Origin: Clostridiales bacterium
GTDB lineage: Bacteria; Bacillota; Clostridia; Christensenellales; Aristaeellaceae
DNA: 30,200 nt
Assembly (NCBI GenBank): GCA_004556985.1
Contig: SFFC01000015.1
Span: forward strand, 1 to 30,200
Direction of reading: 5' to 3'
The notes beneath the pieces were generated by a model. It was not told where the DNA came from, did no database searches, and saw only the letters and a list, made by a program, of their open reading frames with translations. Made by a program: the position numbers and the translations under genes. Position 1 is the first letter of the stretch; each line of letters begins with the position of its first letter. Below are positions 21,101 through 28,604 of the stretch, in pieces.

Positions 21101-22519
21101 CGGCTCCTTGGGGTTGACGAACCGGGAGTATTCCTCCACAATCTGCCCGTTTCGGATGCGCACGGCGCCGATCTCCATGATCCGGCATTTGCGCGGGTTG
21201 AGGCCCGTCGTCTCAAAGTCGACGACGACGATGTCCTCGTGCAATCCGCGCTCGTCCGCATTCTCCACGACCGTCGTCACGTCGGTCAGATACGCCTCCA
21301 CGCCCGGAATCAGCTTGATCTTGTTCTTCTTTGCCGCGCCGAACGCCTCCGGGAACGCCTGCACGACGCCGTGGTCGGTGATCGCCACGGCCGGATGGCC
21401 CCACTGCGCGGCGCGCTTGATGAGGTCGGAGGCGGAGCTGACGCCGTCCATCTCGCTCATGTTGGTGTGCATGTGCAGCTCGATGCGCTTGCGCTCCGCC
21501 GTGTCCATGCGCATGGGCTTTTCGCGCGCGTCGATGTCCAGCACCATCATCACCAGCCCGTGCTCAAAGCTATCCATCTTGACGTCGCCGCGCACGGCAA
21601 ACCACTTGCCCGGCTGCACGGCGGCGATGACGTCGGCGACGGCCTTCTTCTCCTCGTCCGTCGGCGGGCGCTCGTCCTCCTCCTGCGCGGCGCCAAAGCG
21701 GCCCTTGCGCGGCTTGTAGCGCAGAAACGCCTTGCACTTGATCGTGTTGGTGTAGTCTGTGAGCGCAAAGCTGAGCAGCTGCATCTCGCCGCCCTTGAGC
21801 TCGCGCGTCTCCGCCGTGAGCACCTCGCCGCAGATGGTGATCTTGCTGGCTTCCTCGGTCAGCTCGCTGATCTCCATCGGCTCCGCCGTGACGGGTCTGC
21901 CCAGAATCGCCTTGGGCTTTTCCTTCGCCGCCTTCTGCTCCTGCGCGGCGACCTGCTCCTGCTGCTCCTTGACCATCTCGGCAAGGGCGCGCTCGTCCTC
22001 CGCCTTGCGCCTGCGGCGGATCTCCTCGAGCTGTTCCTCGCGCAGCTTGACGGCATGGAACGCGACGCTCACGTCGGTCACGAACACATTGCGCACGAGC
22101 TGCTCGATGTATTTGCCCACGCCTGCCTGCGTCAGGAATTTGGGCGCGATGTCCTGCGGCACAAGGATCGAAAGCACGTTGCCCCGGCACTCGAATTTCG
22201 CGTCCTGCAGCAGCGGCGCGCCGGAGGGATGATGGCGCTTGACGCTGCGCAGGATAAACGAGGCATACTTCATCGGGTCATCGAGGAAATCCTGCGCTAG
22301 CTGCGGAGACTTGACGACCAGCGATACCTGGATCGGCGCGAAATTTTTGCGCAGCGCGCGCCGCAGCGCCAAAAAAGGCCGCTCCTCGACCAGCATGTCG
22401 GACGAGAAGCAGACCGTGATTTCCGAGCCGCTGCGGCTTGCCATGACGCAATCCAGCGTCAGATGGCCGCGCAGCTCCTGCGCGGCGCCCTCCAGCAGGC
22501 TTTCCCATTGTTCAGCCAT
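18176..22519 (-). CDS. polC: DNA polymerase III alpha subunit, PolC type
   Basis: PolC is the replicative polymerase of low-GC Gram-positives and carries its own proofreading exonuclease. The 1447-residue protein has N-terminal and OB-fold regions (ITICGEVLTAETRELKGGEM), then a PHP domain starting near 347 (ELHMHTNMSEMDG). The inserted DEDD exonuclease begins at VVVDFETTGLNP (Asp434, Glu436), and the PHP resumes after it. A Cys-rich zinc segment (CPKCKFYDF with CPRCGTELF) precedes the catalytic motif PDIDLNFSG near 972. A C-terminal helix-hairpin-helix region (PGLGEAAAQSIVEARG) ends in the clamp-binding-like TLFSF tail. The ATG overlaps the ispG stop by 8 nt. No clear terminator follows; the rimP promoter lies just downstream. 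Confidence 0.98.
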   Translation of the reverse strand: MAEQWESLLEGAAQELRGHLTLDCVMASRSGSEITVCFSSDMLVEERPFLALRRALRKNFAPIQVSLVVKSPQLAQDFLDDPMKYASFILRSVKRHHPSGAPLLQDAKFECRGNVLSILVPQDIAPKFLTQAGVGKYIEQLVRNVFVTDVSVAFHAVKLREEQLEEIRRRRKAEDERALAEMVKEQQEQVAAQEQKAAKEKPKAILGRPVTAEPMEISELTEEASKITICGEVLTAETRELKGGEMQLLSFALTDYTNTIKCKAFLRYKPRKGRFGAAQEEDERPPTDEEKKAVADVIAAVQPGKWFAVRGDVKMDSFEHGLVMMVLDIDAREKPMRMDTAERKRIELHMHTNMSEMDGVSSASDLIKRAAQWGHPAVAITDHGVVQAFPEAFGAAKKNKIKLIPGVEAYLTDVTTVVENADERGLHEDIVVVDFETTGLNPRKCRIMEIGAVRIRNGQIVEEYSRFVNPKEPIPQEVSELTHITDSMVADANPAEVEIPELLKFIGDAAFAAHNAKFDYSFLTEECKRLGIEVHMPVIDTLEFSRRMYPSLKSHRLGAVCKSLGISLKNAHRAVHDARATAQMLNRMIDTALEKDVTRLCDINGALTGGAIGDSYHIILLAAEQDGITNINKIVSEGHLNYFSRRPHTPREILQKYRKGIIVGSACEAGELFRAVVDGKNDTELKRIARFYDYLEIQPIGNNAFMLREGTAEDEEQLRDFNRKIVWLGEQLGIPVVATGDVHFLDPKDAKFRAIIQAAHGFKDADNQPPLYFKTTQEMLEEFSYLGKEKAEEVVIDNPAKIAARIGEVGLYPKHPEGKETFQPYWPDAADNIRNLCEEQIREWFGDKPPEIVVARKEKELSSILGYGYGTLYNIAEKLVKKSNADGYLVGSRGSVGSSYVAHLVGISEVNALPPHYRCPKCKFYDFDVDKQKYKVGVDLPVRMCPRCGTELFRDGFDIPFEVFLGFKGDKVPDIDLNFSGVYQPRAHAYIEELFGKGYCYRAGTIGTLADKTAYGYVKKYCEERNLTLSEAEMNRLALGCVGIKRTTGQHPAGMVVLPKEYEIQQFVAIQHPANDMSSPVITTHYDFGSMHDVLVKLDVLGHDDPTMIRMLMDLTGIDARTLPLTDPDVISLFSGTEALGVTPEQIGSKTGTYGVPEFGTRFVRQMLEETRPTTMEELIRISGLSHGTDVWIGNAQEIIKAGIAPLASCICCRDDIMNALMDYGVAPKMAFDTMESVRKGKGLKVEMEEAMLEHNVPNWFIDSCKKIKYMFPKGHAVAYVTMALRIAWYKVHRPAAYYCAYYTVRADCFDGSILGGSIESIRARYKEIDENKDSTQKDKDLMVIMELVIEMLCRGIRFAPVDLYQSDATKFQLVSDTVIRMPFNALPGLGEAAAQSIVEARGESPFISVEDLRARTKISQSLIDLLRESGCLAGLPETNQTTLFSF

Positions 22520-23570
22520 TGCTTAACATTCCCTTGATTTCATCCACGAGAATCTGCGCCAGATCCCCGGTCACCTTGCGCGGCGCCTCGCCCTTTTTGA
22601 TCAGCAGGCCCGCGCCGTTTCCCCCGCCGCAGATGCCGATATCCGCCTCGCGCGCCTCGCCCGGGCCGTTGACGACGCAGCCCATGACCGCCACCTTGAA
22701 GGGAATCTGCACGCCGGCAAGCTCCTTCTGCACGCGCGCCATGATGCCGCCCACGTCGATGCAGGTGCGCCCGCAGGTCGGGCAGGAGACATACTGCACG
22801 CAGTTCGTGCGCAGCCCGACATCCTGCAAAATCTCGATGCCCGCCGGTGGCTCGAGGCAGGGATCGCCCGTCAGTGAGACGCGGATCGTGTCGCCGATGC
22901 CATCCAGCAGCAGCGCGCCGATGCCGATCGCGCTCTTGATCCTGCCCTGCTCCGGCAGACCCGCCTCCGTCACGCCCAGGTGCAGCGGATAGTCGCAAGC
23001 CTGCGAGGCCAGGCGATAGGCCGCCACCGTGTCCGGCACGTTGCTGGCCTTCATCGAGAGCACCATGTCATAAAACCCGCAGGCCTCGAGCATCCGCGCA
23101 TGCGTCAGCGCGCTCTCGACCATGCCCTGCGGCGTCGGCCCACCGTATTTGGCCAGGATGTCCTTTTCCACGGAGCCGGAGTTTACGCCGATGCGCACGG
23201 GAATGTGATGCGCCTTGACGCAGTCCGCGAGAATGCGCACGTTCTTCTCTCCGCCAATGTTGCCCGGGTTGATGCGCAGCTTGTGAATGCCGTTTTCAAC
23301 CGCGGCCAGCGCCAGCTTGTGGTCAAAGTGAATATCCGCGACCAGCGGCACGGGGCTTCCGTCCACCAGCGCGCGAACCGCCTTCGCGCAGGCCTCGTTG
23401 TACACCGAAACGCGGACGATATCCGCGCCCGCAATCGCCAGCGCGCGGATCTGTGAGAGCGTCGCCTCGACGTCCGCCGTATCCGTATTGGTCATCGACT
23501 GCACGCTCACGGGCGCGCCGCCGCCGATGAGCACGCTGCCCGCTTTGACCTGCCTTGTCTTCGTCGCCAT
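22512..23570 (-). CDS. ispG: 4-hydroxy-3-methylbut-2-en-1-yl diphosphate synthase (HMBPP synthase)
   Basis: IspG catalyses the penultimate step of the MEP isoprenoid pathway with a [4Fe-4S] cluster. The 352-residue protein has a TIM-barrel part (VSVQSMTNTDTADVEAT, LRINPGNIGG, RIGVNSGSVEKDIL). Its C-terminal cluster domain has Cys263, Cys266 (CPTCGR), Cys298 (MGCVVNGPGE) and Glu305, the same spacing as the ligands in E. coli. ATG 23570 has AAGGAG 7 nt upstream; an ATG at 23576 is too close to that site. It overlaps polC by 8 nt and stands two genes after dxr, another MEP gene. Confidence 0.97.
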   Translation of the reverse strand: MATKTRQVKAGSVLIGGGAPVSVQSMTNTDTADVEATLSQIRALAIAGADIVRVSVYNEACAKAVRALVDGSPVPLVADIHFDHKLALAAVENGIHKLRINPGNIGGEKNVRILADCVKAHHIPVRIGVNSGSVEKDILAKYGGPTPQGMVESALTHARMLEACGFYDMVLSMKASNVPDTVAAYRLASQACDYPLHLGVTEAGLPEQGRIKSAIGIGALLLDGIGDTIRVSLTGDPCLEPPAGIEILQDVGLRTNCVQYVSCPTCGRTCIDVGGIMARVQKELAGVQIPFKVAVMGCVVNGPGEAREADIGICGGGNGAGLLIKKGEAPRKVTGDLAQILVDEIKGMLSNG

Positions 23571-23585
23571 AGTCATTCTCCTTCA

Positions 23586-23676
23586 GCTTATGGACATAAG
23601 CCAATGCTTCATCTTTACAGAATCGCCGATAGGGGGTTCTTCCCGTCCTTCGCCTTCCGCCGCCAGAGCGCGGCGG
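23586..23676 (-). other. rseP-ispG intergenic region with two hairpins
   Basis: In the 112-nt gap a GC-rich 7-bp hairpin (CCGCCGC at 23657-23663, GCGGCGG at 23670-23676) directly follows rseP, but no T-run follows it. A second perfect repeat (GCTTATG 23586-23592, CATAAGC 23595-23601) stands just before the ispG ribosome-binding site. Neither looks like a standard terminator and no promoter is evident, so ispG is probably co-transcribed with rseP. Confidence 0.4.
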
Positions 23677-23682
23677 CTTTCG

Positions 23683-24702
23683 TCACTTCACAAAAATCTG
23701 CACGATGTCCTTGTAGGTCAGCACGACCATCAGCCCCATGAGCAGGATGAGCCCTGCCGCATGGATCGCGCCTTCCAGCTCGCGGCGCACGGGCTTTCTG
23801 CGGATGGCCTCCGCCAGCAGGAAGAGCAGGCGGCTGCCGTCGAGCCCTGGGATGGGCAGCAGATTCATCACGCCCAAATTGACGCTCACCATCGCCAGCA
23901 GCTGGAGGTAGACATCGATGCCCCCCTCCTGCGTCATGTCGGAGATGCCGGCGACCGTACCGACCGGGCCCGTCACCTGATCCGCGCCCTGCCCGCTGGA
24001 GAGGATGCCGACCAGCGCATCCAGAATCGCGCGGACGCTCTCCGCGCCATACGCGCAGGCGAATGGTACGCTTTTGGGCAGCGGCACGCGCACGCGCTCG
24101 ACGGCAAACGTCATGCCGACGCGATAGCGCCCCAGCTCCTCGTCCAGAAACGGCTCGATGGAGAGCTCGACAAACTCTCCTTCGCGCAGCACGACCAGCT
24201 CCACTGTCTTCCCGGCGGACTGCGAAATCGCCTGGGCGATCATGCCCGTATCGCTGACCTGCTGGCCGTTGACCGAGATGATTTCGTCGCCGACCTCAAG
24301 GCCCGCGCTCATCGCCGGCTCCTCGATCTCGGCGACCCTGGGCACGATGCTCTCAAGCCCCAGCAGGCTCATGTACAGCGCGATGACGACGATCGCGATC
24401 AAAAAGTTCATCAGCGGGCCGCTGGCCACGGTCAACGCGCGCTTCCAGAGCTTTTGCCGGTTGAAGGCGCGCGGATCATCGCGCTCCTCGTCCTCGCCGT
24501 AGAACTGGCAGAAGCCGCCGATCGGCAGCAGCCTGACGGAAAACTGCGTTCCCCTCCGGCTGCGCTTCTTGAGCAGCAGTGGGCCCATGCCCATGGAAAA
24601 TTCGACGACCTCGATGCCGCAAAGCCTCGCCGCCAGAAAATGGCCGAACTCATGCGCGATGATCAGCACGCCCAGCAGAACGAGCGCCAATACAACATAC
24701 AT
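23683..24702 (-). CDS. rseP: Site-2 membrane metalloprotease RseP/RasP family
   Basis: These zinc proteases cleave transmembrane segments of anti-sigma factors, signal-peptide remnants and cell-division proteins. The 339-residue protein starts with a membrane helix holding the zinc motif HEFGH (residues 17-21). A second membrane segment follows (MNFLIAIVVIALYMSLLG), then a PDZ domain (GLEVGDEIISVNGQQV near 140) and the membrane motif NLLPIPGLDGSRL with the third zinc ligand Asp. A last membrane helix (ILLMGLMVVLTY) is at the C terminus. The Shine-Dalgarno GGAGGT is 13 nt from the ATG, longer than usual; a stop codon in frame just upstream excludes an earlier start. It lies between dxr and ispG. 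Confidence 0.95.
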   Translation of the reverse strand: MYVVLALVLLGVLIIAHEFGHFLAARLCGIEVVEFSMGMGPLLLKKRSRRGTQFSVRLLPIGGFCQFYGEDEERDDPRAFNRQKLWKRALTVASGPLMNFLIAIVVIALYMSLLGLESIVPRVAEIEEPAMSAGLEVGDEIISVNGQQVSDTGMIAQAISQSAGKTVELVVLREGEFVELSIEPFLDEELGRYRVGMTFAVERVRVPLPKSVPFACAYGAESVRAILDALVGILSSGQGADQVTGPVGTVAGISDMTQEGGIDVYLQLLAMVSVNLGVMNLLPIPGLDGSRLLFLLAEAIRRKPVRRELEGAIHAAGLILLMGLMVVLTYKDIVQIFVK

Positions 24703-24727
24703 AAGACCGCGTTACACCTCCGAAACC

Positions 24728-25885
24728 TCACACCGCAAAGCGGCTCGTCGCCAGCAGCTCCTTCGCCTTGGCGCGGGCCTTCAGATCGCTCTCAAACACC
24801 TGCTCCAGCGTCGGATGCTGCGTGACGGGCACGGCCGCCATCGTCTCCTCGACAAGCTGCGCGATCTGCCCGAAGCGGATGCGATCATGCAGGAATGCGT
24901 CGACGGCGATCTCGTTGGCGCCGTTGAGAATGGCGCTCATCGTTCCGCCACAGGCGAGCGCCTGATACGCCAGGCCAAGCCCCGGGAACCGGCTTAAATC
25001 GGGCTTTTCAAACGTCAGCGCCGAGAGCGCCTCAAAGTCGAGCCGCTTTCCTCCCGTGGGCAGCCGCTCGGGCCAGCTCATCGCATAGAGAATCGGCAGG
25101 CGCATGTCCGGCGTGCCCATCTGGGCCATGACCGCGCCGTCCGCATACTCGACCATAGAATGTATGACGCTCTGCGGGTGAATCAGCACGTCGATGCACT
25201 CGGCGGGCATGTCAAACAGCCAGCGCGCCTCGATGACCTCCAGCGCCTTGTTCATCATCGACGCCGAGTCGATCGTGATCTTGCGGCCCATGCTCCAGTT
25301 GGGATGCTTGAGTGCCTGCTTCTTGGTGGCGGTATAGATGGCCTCCTTGCTCCATGTGCGGAACGGGCCGCCGCTCGCCGTGAGGATCAGCCGCTGTGGC
25401 CGGTTGCCGCCCGCGCCCTGCAGGCACTGGAAGATCGCGCTGTGCTCGCTGTCCACAGGCAGAAGCGGATGGCCCGCCTCGCGCGCCGCCTGCGTCACCA
25501 GCTCGCCGCCGGCGACCAGCGGCTCCTTGTTGGCCAGCAGCACGCGCTTGCCGCAGGAGAGCGCCTCCATCACGGCAGCCAGCCCCGCAATGCCCACCAC
25601 GGAAACCAGCACGTCGTCCGCCTCGCAGGCGCGCACGACGCGCAGCAGCACGTCCTCGCCGAACATCCATTCGCAGGCATCCTTGATATCCTCTGGGATG
25701 GACGCCGGCTCGATGGTCAGCGCCGCGATCTGCGGACGGAATGCGCGAACCTGCTCAAAGAGCTTGTCGCTCGAGGAATGGGCAACCAGCGCCGTCACCT
25801 GAAAGCGGTCGCTGTGGCGCGCGGCGACATCCAGCGCCTGCGTGCCGATGGAACCGGTCGAACCGAGAATCGCAATTCGTCTCAT
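24728..25885 (-). CDS. dxr: 1-deoxy-D-xylulose 5-phosphate reductoisomerase
   Basis: Dxr converts DXP to MEP with NADPH, the committing step of the MEP pathway. The 385-residue protein has the NADPH-binding GSTGSIGTQALDV (8-20), LLANKEPLVAGGEL near 119, the metal-binding PVDSEHSAIFQCL near 143, ASGGPFRTW, HPNWSMGRKITIDSASMMNKALE near 195-217 and HPQSVIHSMVEY. The variable residue after LANKE is Pro here. GGAG lies 9 nt before the ATG. It stands 19 nt behind cdsA and 25 nt before rseP, in one transcript. Confidence 0.97.
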   Translation of the reverse strand: MRRIAILGSTGSIGTQALDVAARHSDRFQVTALVAHSSSDKLFEQVRAFRPQIAALTIEPASIPEDIKDACEWMFGEDVLLRVVRACEADDVLVSVVGIAGLAAVMEALSCGKRVLLANKEPLVAGGELVTQAAREAGHPLLPVDSEHSAIFQCLQGAGGNRPQRLILTASGGPFRTWSKEAIYTATKKQALKHPNWSMGRKITIDSASMMNKALEVIEARWLFDMPAECIDVLIHPQSVIHSMVEYADGAVMAQMGTPDMRLPILYAMSWPERLPTGGKRLDFEALSALTFEKPDLSRFPGLGLAYQALACGGTMSAILNGANEIAVDAFLHDRIRFGQIAQLVEETMAAVPVTQHPTLEQVFESDLKARAKAKELLATSRFAV

Positions 25886-25904
25886 TGTATTTCACTCCAT
25901 GACT

Positions 25905-26711
25905 TCAAAGCACCAGCGTATAGCAGTACAGGACGATCAGCGTGAAGATCACGCTGTCAAACCTGTCCATCACGCCGCCGTGCCCGGGGAAGACGTTGCC
26001 GTAGTCCTTGATGCCGCTGTATCGCTTGAGCAGCGACGCCGTCAGGTCGCCGATCTGCCCGGCAAACGACCCGAGCAGGCCCAGCACGATCGACGCCGGA
26101 ATGCCCGGCATCGCCATGCGGAACACATAGACGAACACCCAACGGATCGCAAGCGCGCCAAACAGGCCGCCGAGAAAGCCGAACACCGCGCCCTCGACCG
26201 TCTTCTTCGGGCTGATCATCGGGCAGAGCTTGCGCTTGCCAAAGGCCCGGCCGCCAAAGTACGCCGCGGCGTCACAGCAAAACGCGATGGCAAAGGCCAT
26301 GGTGATCAGCGCGATGCCAGGCACCCGCCCGTATGTCGCATTCATCATCATCATGAACATGGACATGGGCAAAAGACATGTAAAGAGCGGATAGACCGAA
26401 GCAGCCGCGTTGGGAAACGACGGCTTTTTGCCCAAAATGACGCCGCTCATGGAAAGCCCCATCGCCGCCACGACCAGCAGCAGCGGATCGAGCACGCCCA
26501 TAAAACGGCTCAGCGGCCACATGCACACCGCCGCGGCAAAGCCGCCGATGCGGCAGACGTCAAAATGCGCGGCGATCAGCGCATGATAGCACTCATGAAG
26601 CGCAATGAGCGTCAGCGCGACGATGATCAGCTCTGCAAACCAGCCCCGGACGACCAGCACAAAGATGAGAAACGGAACGCCAATGGCGGCGGTGATGAGG
26701 CGAGTTTTCAT
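25905..26711 (-). CDS. cdsA: Phosphatidate cytidylyltransferase
   Basis: CdsA makes CDP-diacylglycerol from phosphatidate and CTP for phospholipid synthesis. The 268-residue protein is a multi-pass membrane protein with about seven hydrophobic segments, beginning right at the N terminus (MKTRLITAAIGVPFLIFVLV). It has the family signature in its C-terminal third: SPKKTVEGAVFGFLGG, GQIGDLTASLLKR and KDYGNVFPGHGGVMDRFDS. ATG 26711 is chosen because GAGGG is 5 nt upstream; a GTG at 26735 would overlap uppS and lacks a good site. The gap to uppS is 20 nt. Confidence 0.96.
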   Translation of the reverse strand: MKTRLITAAIGVPFLIFVLVVRGWFAELIIVALTLIALHECYHALIAAHFDVCRIGGFAAAVCMWPLSRFMGVLDPLLLVVAAMGLSMSGVILGKKPSFPNAAASVYPLFTCLLPMSMFMMMMNATYGRVPGIALITMAFAIAFCCDAAAYFGGRAFGKRKLCPMISPKKTVEGAVFGFLGGLFGALAIRWVFVYVFRMAMPGIPASIVLGLLGSFAGQIGDLTASLLKRYSGIKDYGNVFPGHGGVMDRFDSVIFTLIVLYCYTLVL

Positions 26712-26731
26712 GCTATCCCTCTTTCCGGTTG

Positions 26732-27499
26732 TCACACGCCGCCGAACCGGCGATTTCGTTTTGTATAGGCCAGCAGCGCTTCGTCATAGGTATGCCGGTC
26801 AAAATCCGGCCAGAGAATATCCGTCTGATAGAACTCCGCATAGGCCAGCTGATAGAGCAGGAAATTGCTCAGCCGGATCTCGCCACTCGTGCGGATCAGG
26901 AAATCGACCTCCGGCAACCCGGCCGTATAGAGCTGGCTTTCAAACCGGGGCATGTCGATCTCCTCCGGGGCAATGAGCCCCTCTGCCGCCTGCTGCGCCA
27001 GAATGCGCGCGGCGCGGACGATCTCCTGCCGGCCGCCGTAGTTGAGCGCGATGCAGAGCTTGAGGCCGGTGTTGCCTCTCGTCCGCTCGACGGCGGCATG
27101 CAGCGCGCTTTTCTGCTTTTCAAGCCCATCCGGCATGCCGTCGATATCGCCCAGAATGCGGATCTGCACGTTTTCCTCGTTCAGCTCGTCGAGTTCCTTC
27201 GTAAAATATTCCAGCAGCAGGCCCATCAGCGCGCCGACCTCTTCGGCCGAGCGCTTCCAGTTCTCCGTGGAGAACGCGTAGATGGTCAGCGCCTCAATGC
27301 CCAGATCGTCGGAATGCCGGATGATCTCGCGCAGGGCTTCCACGCCGGCCTTGTGCCCGAACGTGCGCGGCAGACCGCGCTTTTGCGCCCAGCGCCCGTT
27401 GCCGTCCATAATGATGGCGACGTGGCGCGGCAGTCTGCTGCGGTCAAGCGCAATCTCCTGCGGACTGTTCTGCGCCTCATCCTTGCCGAAAAACGCCAT
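26732..27499 (-). CDS. uppS: Isoprenyl transferase (undecaprenyl diphosphate synthase)
   Basis: UppS extends farnesyl diphosphate with isopentenyl units to the C55 carrier lipid for cell-wall synthesis. The 255-residue protein has the catalytic HVAIIMDGNGRWAQKRGLPR (26-45), GHKAGVEALR, LTIYAFSTENWKRS, LNYGGRQEIVRA and the C-terminal RTSGEIRLSNFLLYQLAYAE. GGGGG lies 6 nt before the ATG. Together with the nearby dxr and ispG it links MEP precursors to wall and lipid synthesis. No strong promoter is visible just upstream, so it is probably part of the frr transcript. Confidence 0.96.
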   Translation of the reverse strand: MAFFGKDEAQNSPQEIALDRSRLPRHVAIIMDGNGRWAQKRGLPRTFGHKAGVEALREIIRHSDDLGIEALTIYAFSTENWKRSAEEVGALMGLLLEYFTKELDELNEENVQIRILGDIDGMPDGLEKQKSALHAAVERTRGNTGLKLCIALNYGGRQEIVRAARILAQQAAEGLIAPEEIDMPRFESQLYTAGLPEVDFLIRTSGEIRLSNFLLYQLAYAEFYQTDILWPDFDRHTYDEALLAYTKRNRRFGGV

Positions 27500-27538
27500 A
27501 TTTATCCCCCAGTTTCAGATGGCCCGGGCGCATGTAGC

Positions 27539-27582
27539 AAAAGCGGGCTTCGCAGAGCGCCGCCCCGACGAAACCCGCTTTT
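27539..27582 (-). terminator. Long symmetric hairpin upstream of uppS (attenuator or terminator candidate)
   Basis: AAAAGCGGGCTTCG (27539-27552) and CGAAACCCGCTTTT (27569-27582) form a 14-bp stem with one G-U pair in the minus-strand transcript and a 16-nt loop. Only four T follow on the minus strand. The hairpin ends 40 nt before the uppS start codon, leaving no room for a normal promoter downstream, so full termination would silence uppS. Partial termination or an RNA-stability role is more likely. Confidence 0.6.
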
Positions 27583-27621
27583 TCATACGCTCAAAGCTAT
27601 GCTCTTTGTATACGTTCCGAA

Positions 27622-27837
27622 TCAGCCGTTTTCCTGCCTGCGAAACGCAATCGGATTCAAAAACCTGGCCGCGGTCAATCTTCTGCCGTCATCAGAGGCA
27701 TAGACGACGCGCAGGTCGCCTCCCTCCGCCTCCTTGCGCCTGGGCGCGGCGGTCAGCGTGACCTGAGGGTCGATTCCTTCCCGGCGCAGCGTCTCCATCG
27801 CGTCGGAAAGCCTCAGCCCCAGCAGATTTTCCCTCAT
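27622..27837 (-). CDS. Small conserved-looking protein of unknown function between frr and uppS
   Basis: The 71-residue protein starts LLGLRLSDAMETLRREGIDP, which resembles one PASTA-like repeat (GLxxxxAxxxLxxxGl). A basic stretch (APRRKEAEGG), a strand-like LRVVYASDDG and LTAARFLNP follow. It has no signal peptide, membrane segment or cysteine. The ATG at 27837 overlaps the frr stop codon by one base (TGATG), and GGAGG is 7 nt upstream, strong evidence that it is translated; a GTG at 27840 is a less likely start. Its place suggests co-expression with ribosome recycling and wall-lipid genes, but no function can be given. Confidence 0.8.
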   Translation of the reverse strand: MRENLLGLRLSDAMETLRREGIDPQVTLTAAPRRKEAEGGDLRVVYASDDGRRLTAARFLNPIAFRRQENG

Positions 27838-28400
27838 CACCGGACCTCCATGATTTCCTTTTCCTTATCGGCGGTGATCTTGTCGATGTCCTTGATGTTG
27901 GCGTCCGTCAGCTTTTGAATCTGCTCCTCGGCCTTCTTCTGGTCATCCTCGGTGATCTCGCTGTTCTTCTTGAGCTTCTTCACCTGGTCGACCGCATCGC
28001 GGCGGATCGAGCGAATGGCAACCTTGCTCTCCTCAGCGGTCTTGCGCACGAGCTTGGTCAGCTCCTTGCGGCGCTCCTCTGTGAGCTCCGGCAGCATCAG
28101 GCGGATGACCTTGCCGTCGTTGGAGGGCGTCAGGCCCAGATCGCTGGCCTGAATCGCGCGGGAGATGTCCTTCACGAGGCGCGCCTCAAACGGATTGATC
28201 TGCAGCACGCGCGGTTCCGGCGCAGAGATATTCGCCACGCTCTTGAGCGGCGTCTGCGAGCCGTAATAGTCGATCATGATCCGGTCGAGCAGCTGAGGAT
28301 TGGCACGTCCGGCGCGAATGGCCATCAGATCGGCGCGAAGCACATCCTTCGTCTTGGACATTTTGGTTTTGGCGTTGTCCTGTATTTCAGCAATCGTCAT
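27837..28400 (-). CDS. frr: Ribosome recycling factor
   Basis: RRF splits post-termination ribosomes together with EF-G. The 187-residue protein (family about 185) has the conserved DVLRADLMAIRAGRANPQLLDRI near residue 20, YYGSQTPLKSVANISAPEPR near 45, INPFEARLVKDISRAIQ, and LTEERRKELTKLVRKTAEESKVAIRSIRRDA near 115. ATG 28400 has GGAGG 8 nt upstream; frames extending upstream cross the promoter and are not used. It has its own promoter and is coupled to the small downstream gene by TGATG. Confidence 0.97.
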   Translation of the reverse strand: MTIAEIQDNAKTKMSKTKDVLRADLMAIRAGRANPQLLDRIMIDYYGSQTPLKSVANISAPEPRVLQINPFEARLVKDISRAIQASDLGLTPSNDGKVIRLMLPELTEERRKELTKLVRKTAEESKVAIRSIRRDAVDQVKKLKKNSEITEDDQKKAEEQIQKLTDANIKDIDKITADKEKEIMEVR

Positions 28401-28431
28401 GGGAGAACCCTCCTCGAATGTCTTTTTCTCT

Positions 28432-28461
28432 ATTTTACCCCACGATGCATCCCTTTGGCAA
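28432..28461 (-). promoter_or_regulatory. Promoter of frr
   Basis: On the minus strand -35 TTGCCA (28461-28456) and -10 TAAAAT (28437-28432) are 18 bp apart. The start is expected near 28425, giving a short leader of about 25 nt with GGAGG. This promoter may drive frr, the small gene, uppS, cdsA, dxr, rseP, ispG and polC. Confidence 0.75.
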
Positions 28462-28561
28462 GCCCTTTTGTACATTTCACACGAATGCTGCCGCGCACTG
28501 CCGCAGCGTTTTTTCCCGCCGGCGGCTCTATGAATTTGAAAATGGCGGCTCCGCTGCAAGG

Positions 28562-28591
28562 AAAAAGCCGGAAAGCGCAAAGCTCTCCGGC
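28562..28591 (-). terminator. Rho-independent terminator after pyrH
   Basis: On the minus strand GCCGGA and TCCGGC (28591-28586 with 28572-28567) form a 6-bp stem extended by an inner AGC/GCT pair after one mismatch, followed by five T (28566-28562). It lies 13 nt after the pyrH stop. Confidence 0.85.
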
Positions 28592-28604
28592 CTAAAAGCC
28601 TTTG

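Noticed and set aside
19265..22300. A 1011-codon plus-strand frame opposite polC, and similar long frames opposite pnp (6817-9108) and infB (13164-15803)
   Set aside because: All lie antisense to conserved genes and show the His/Arg/Asp/Leu-rich composition typical of antisense frames in GC-rich coding DNA; none has a plausible start site or family motif.
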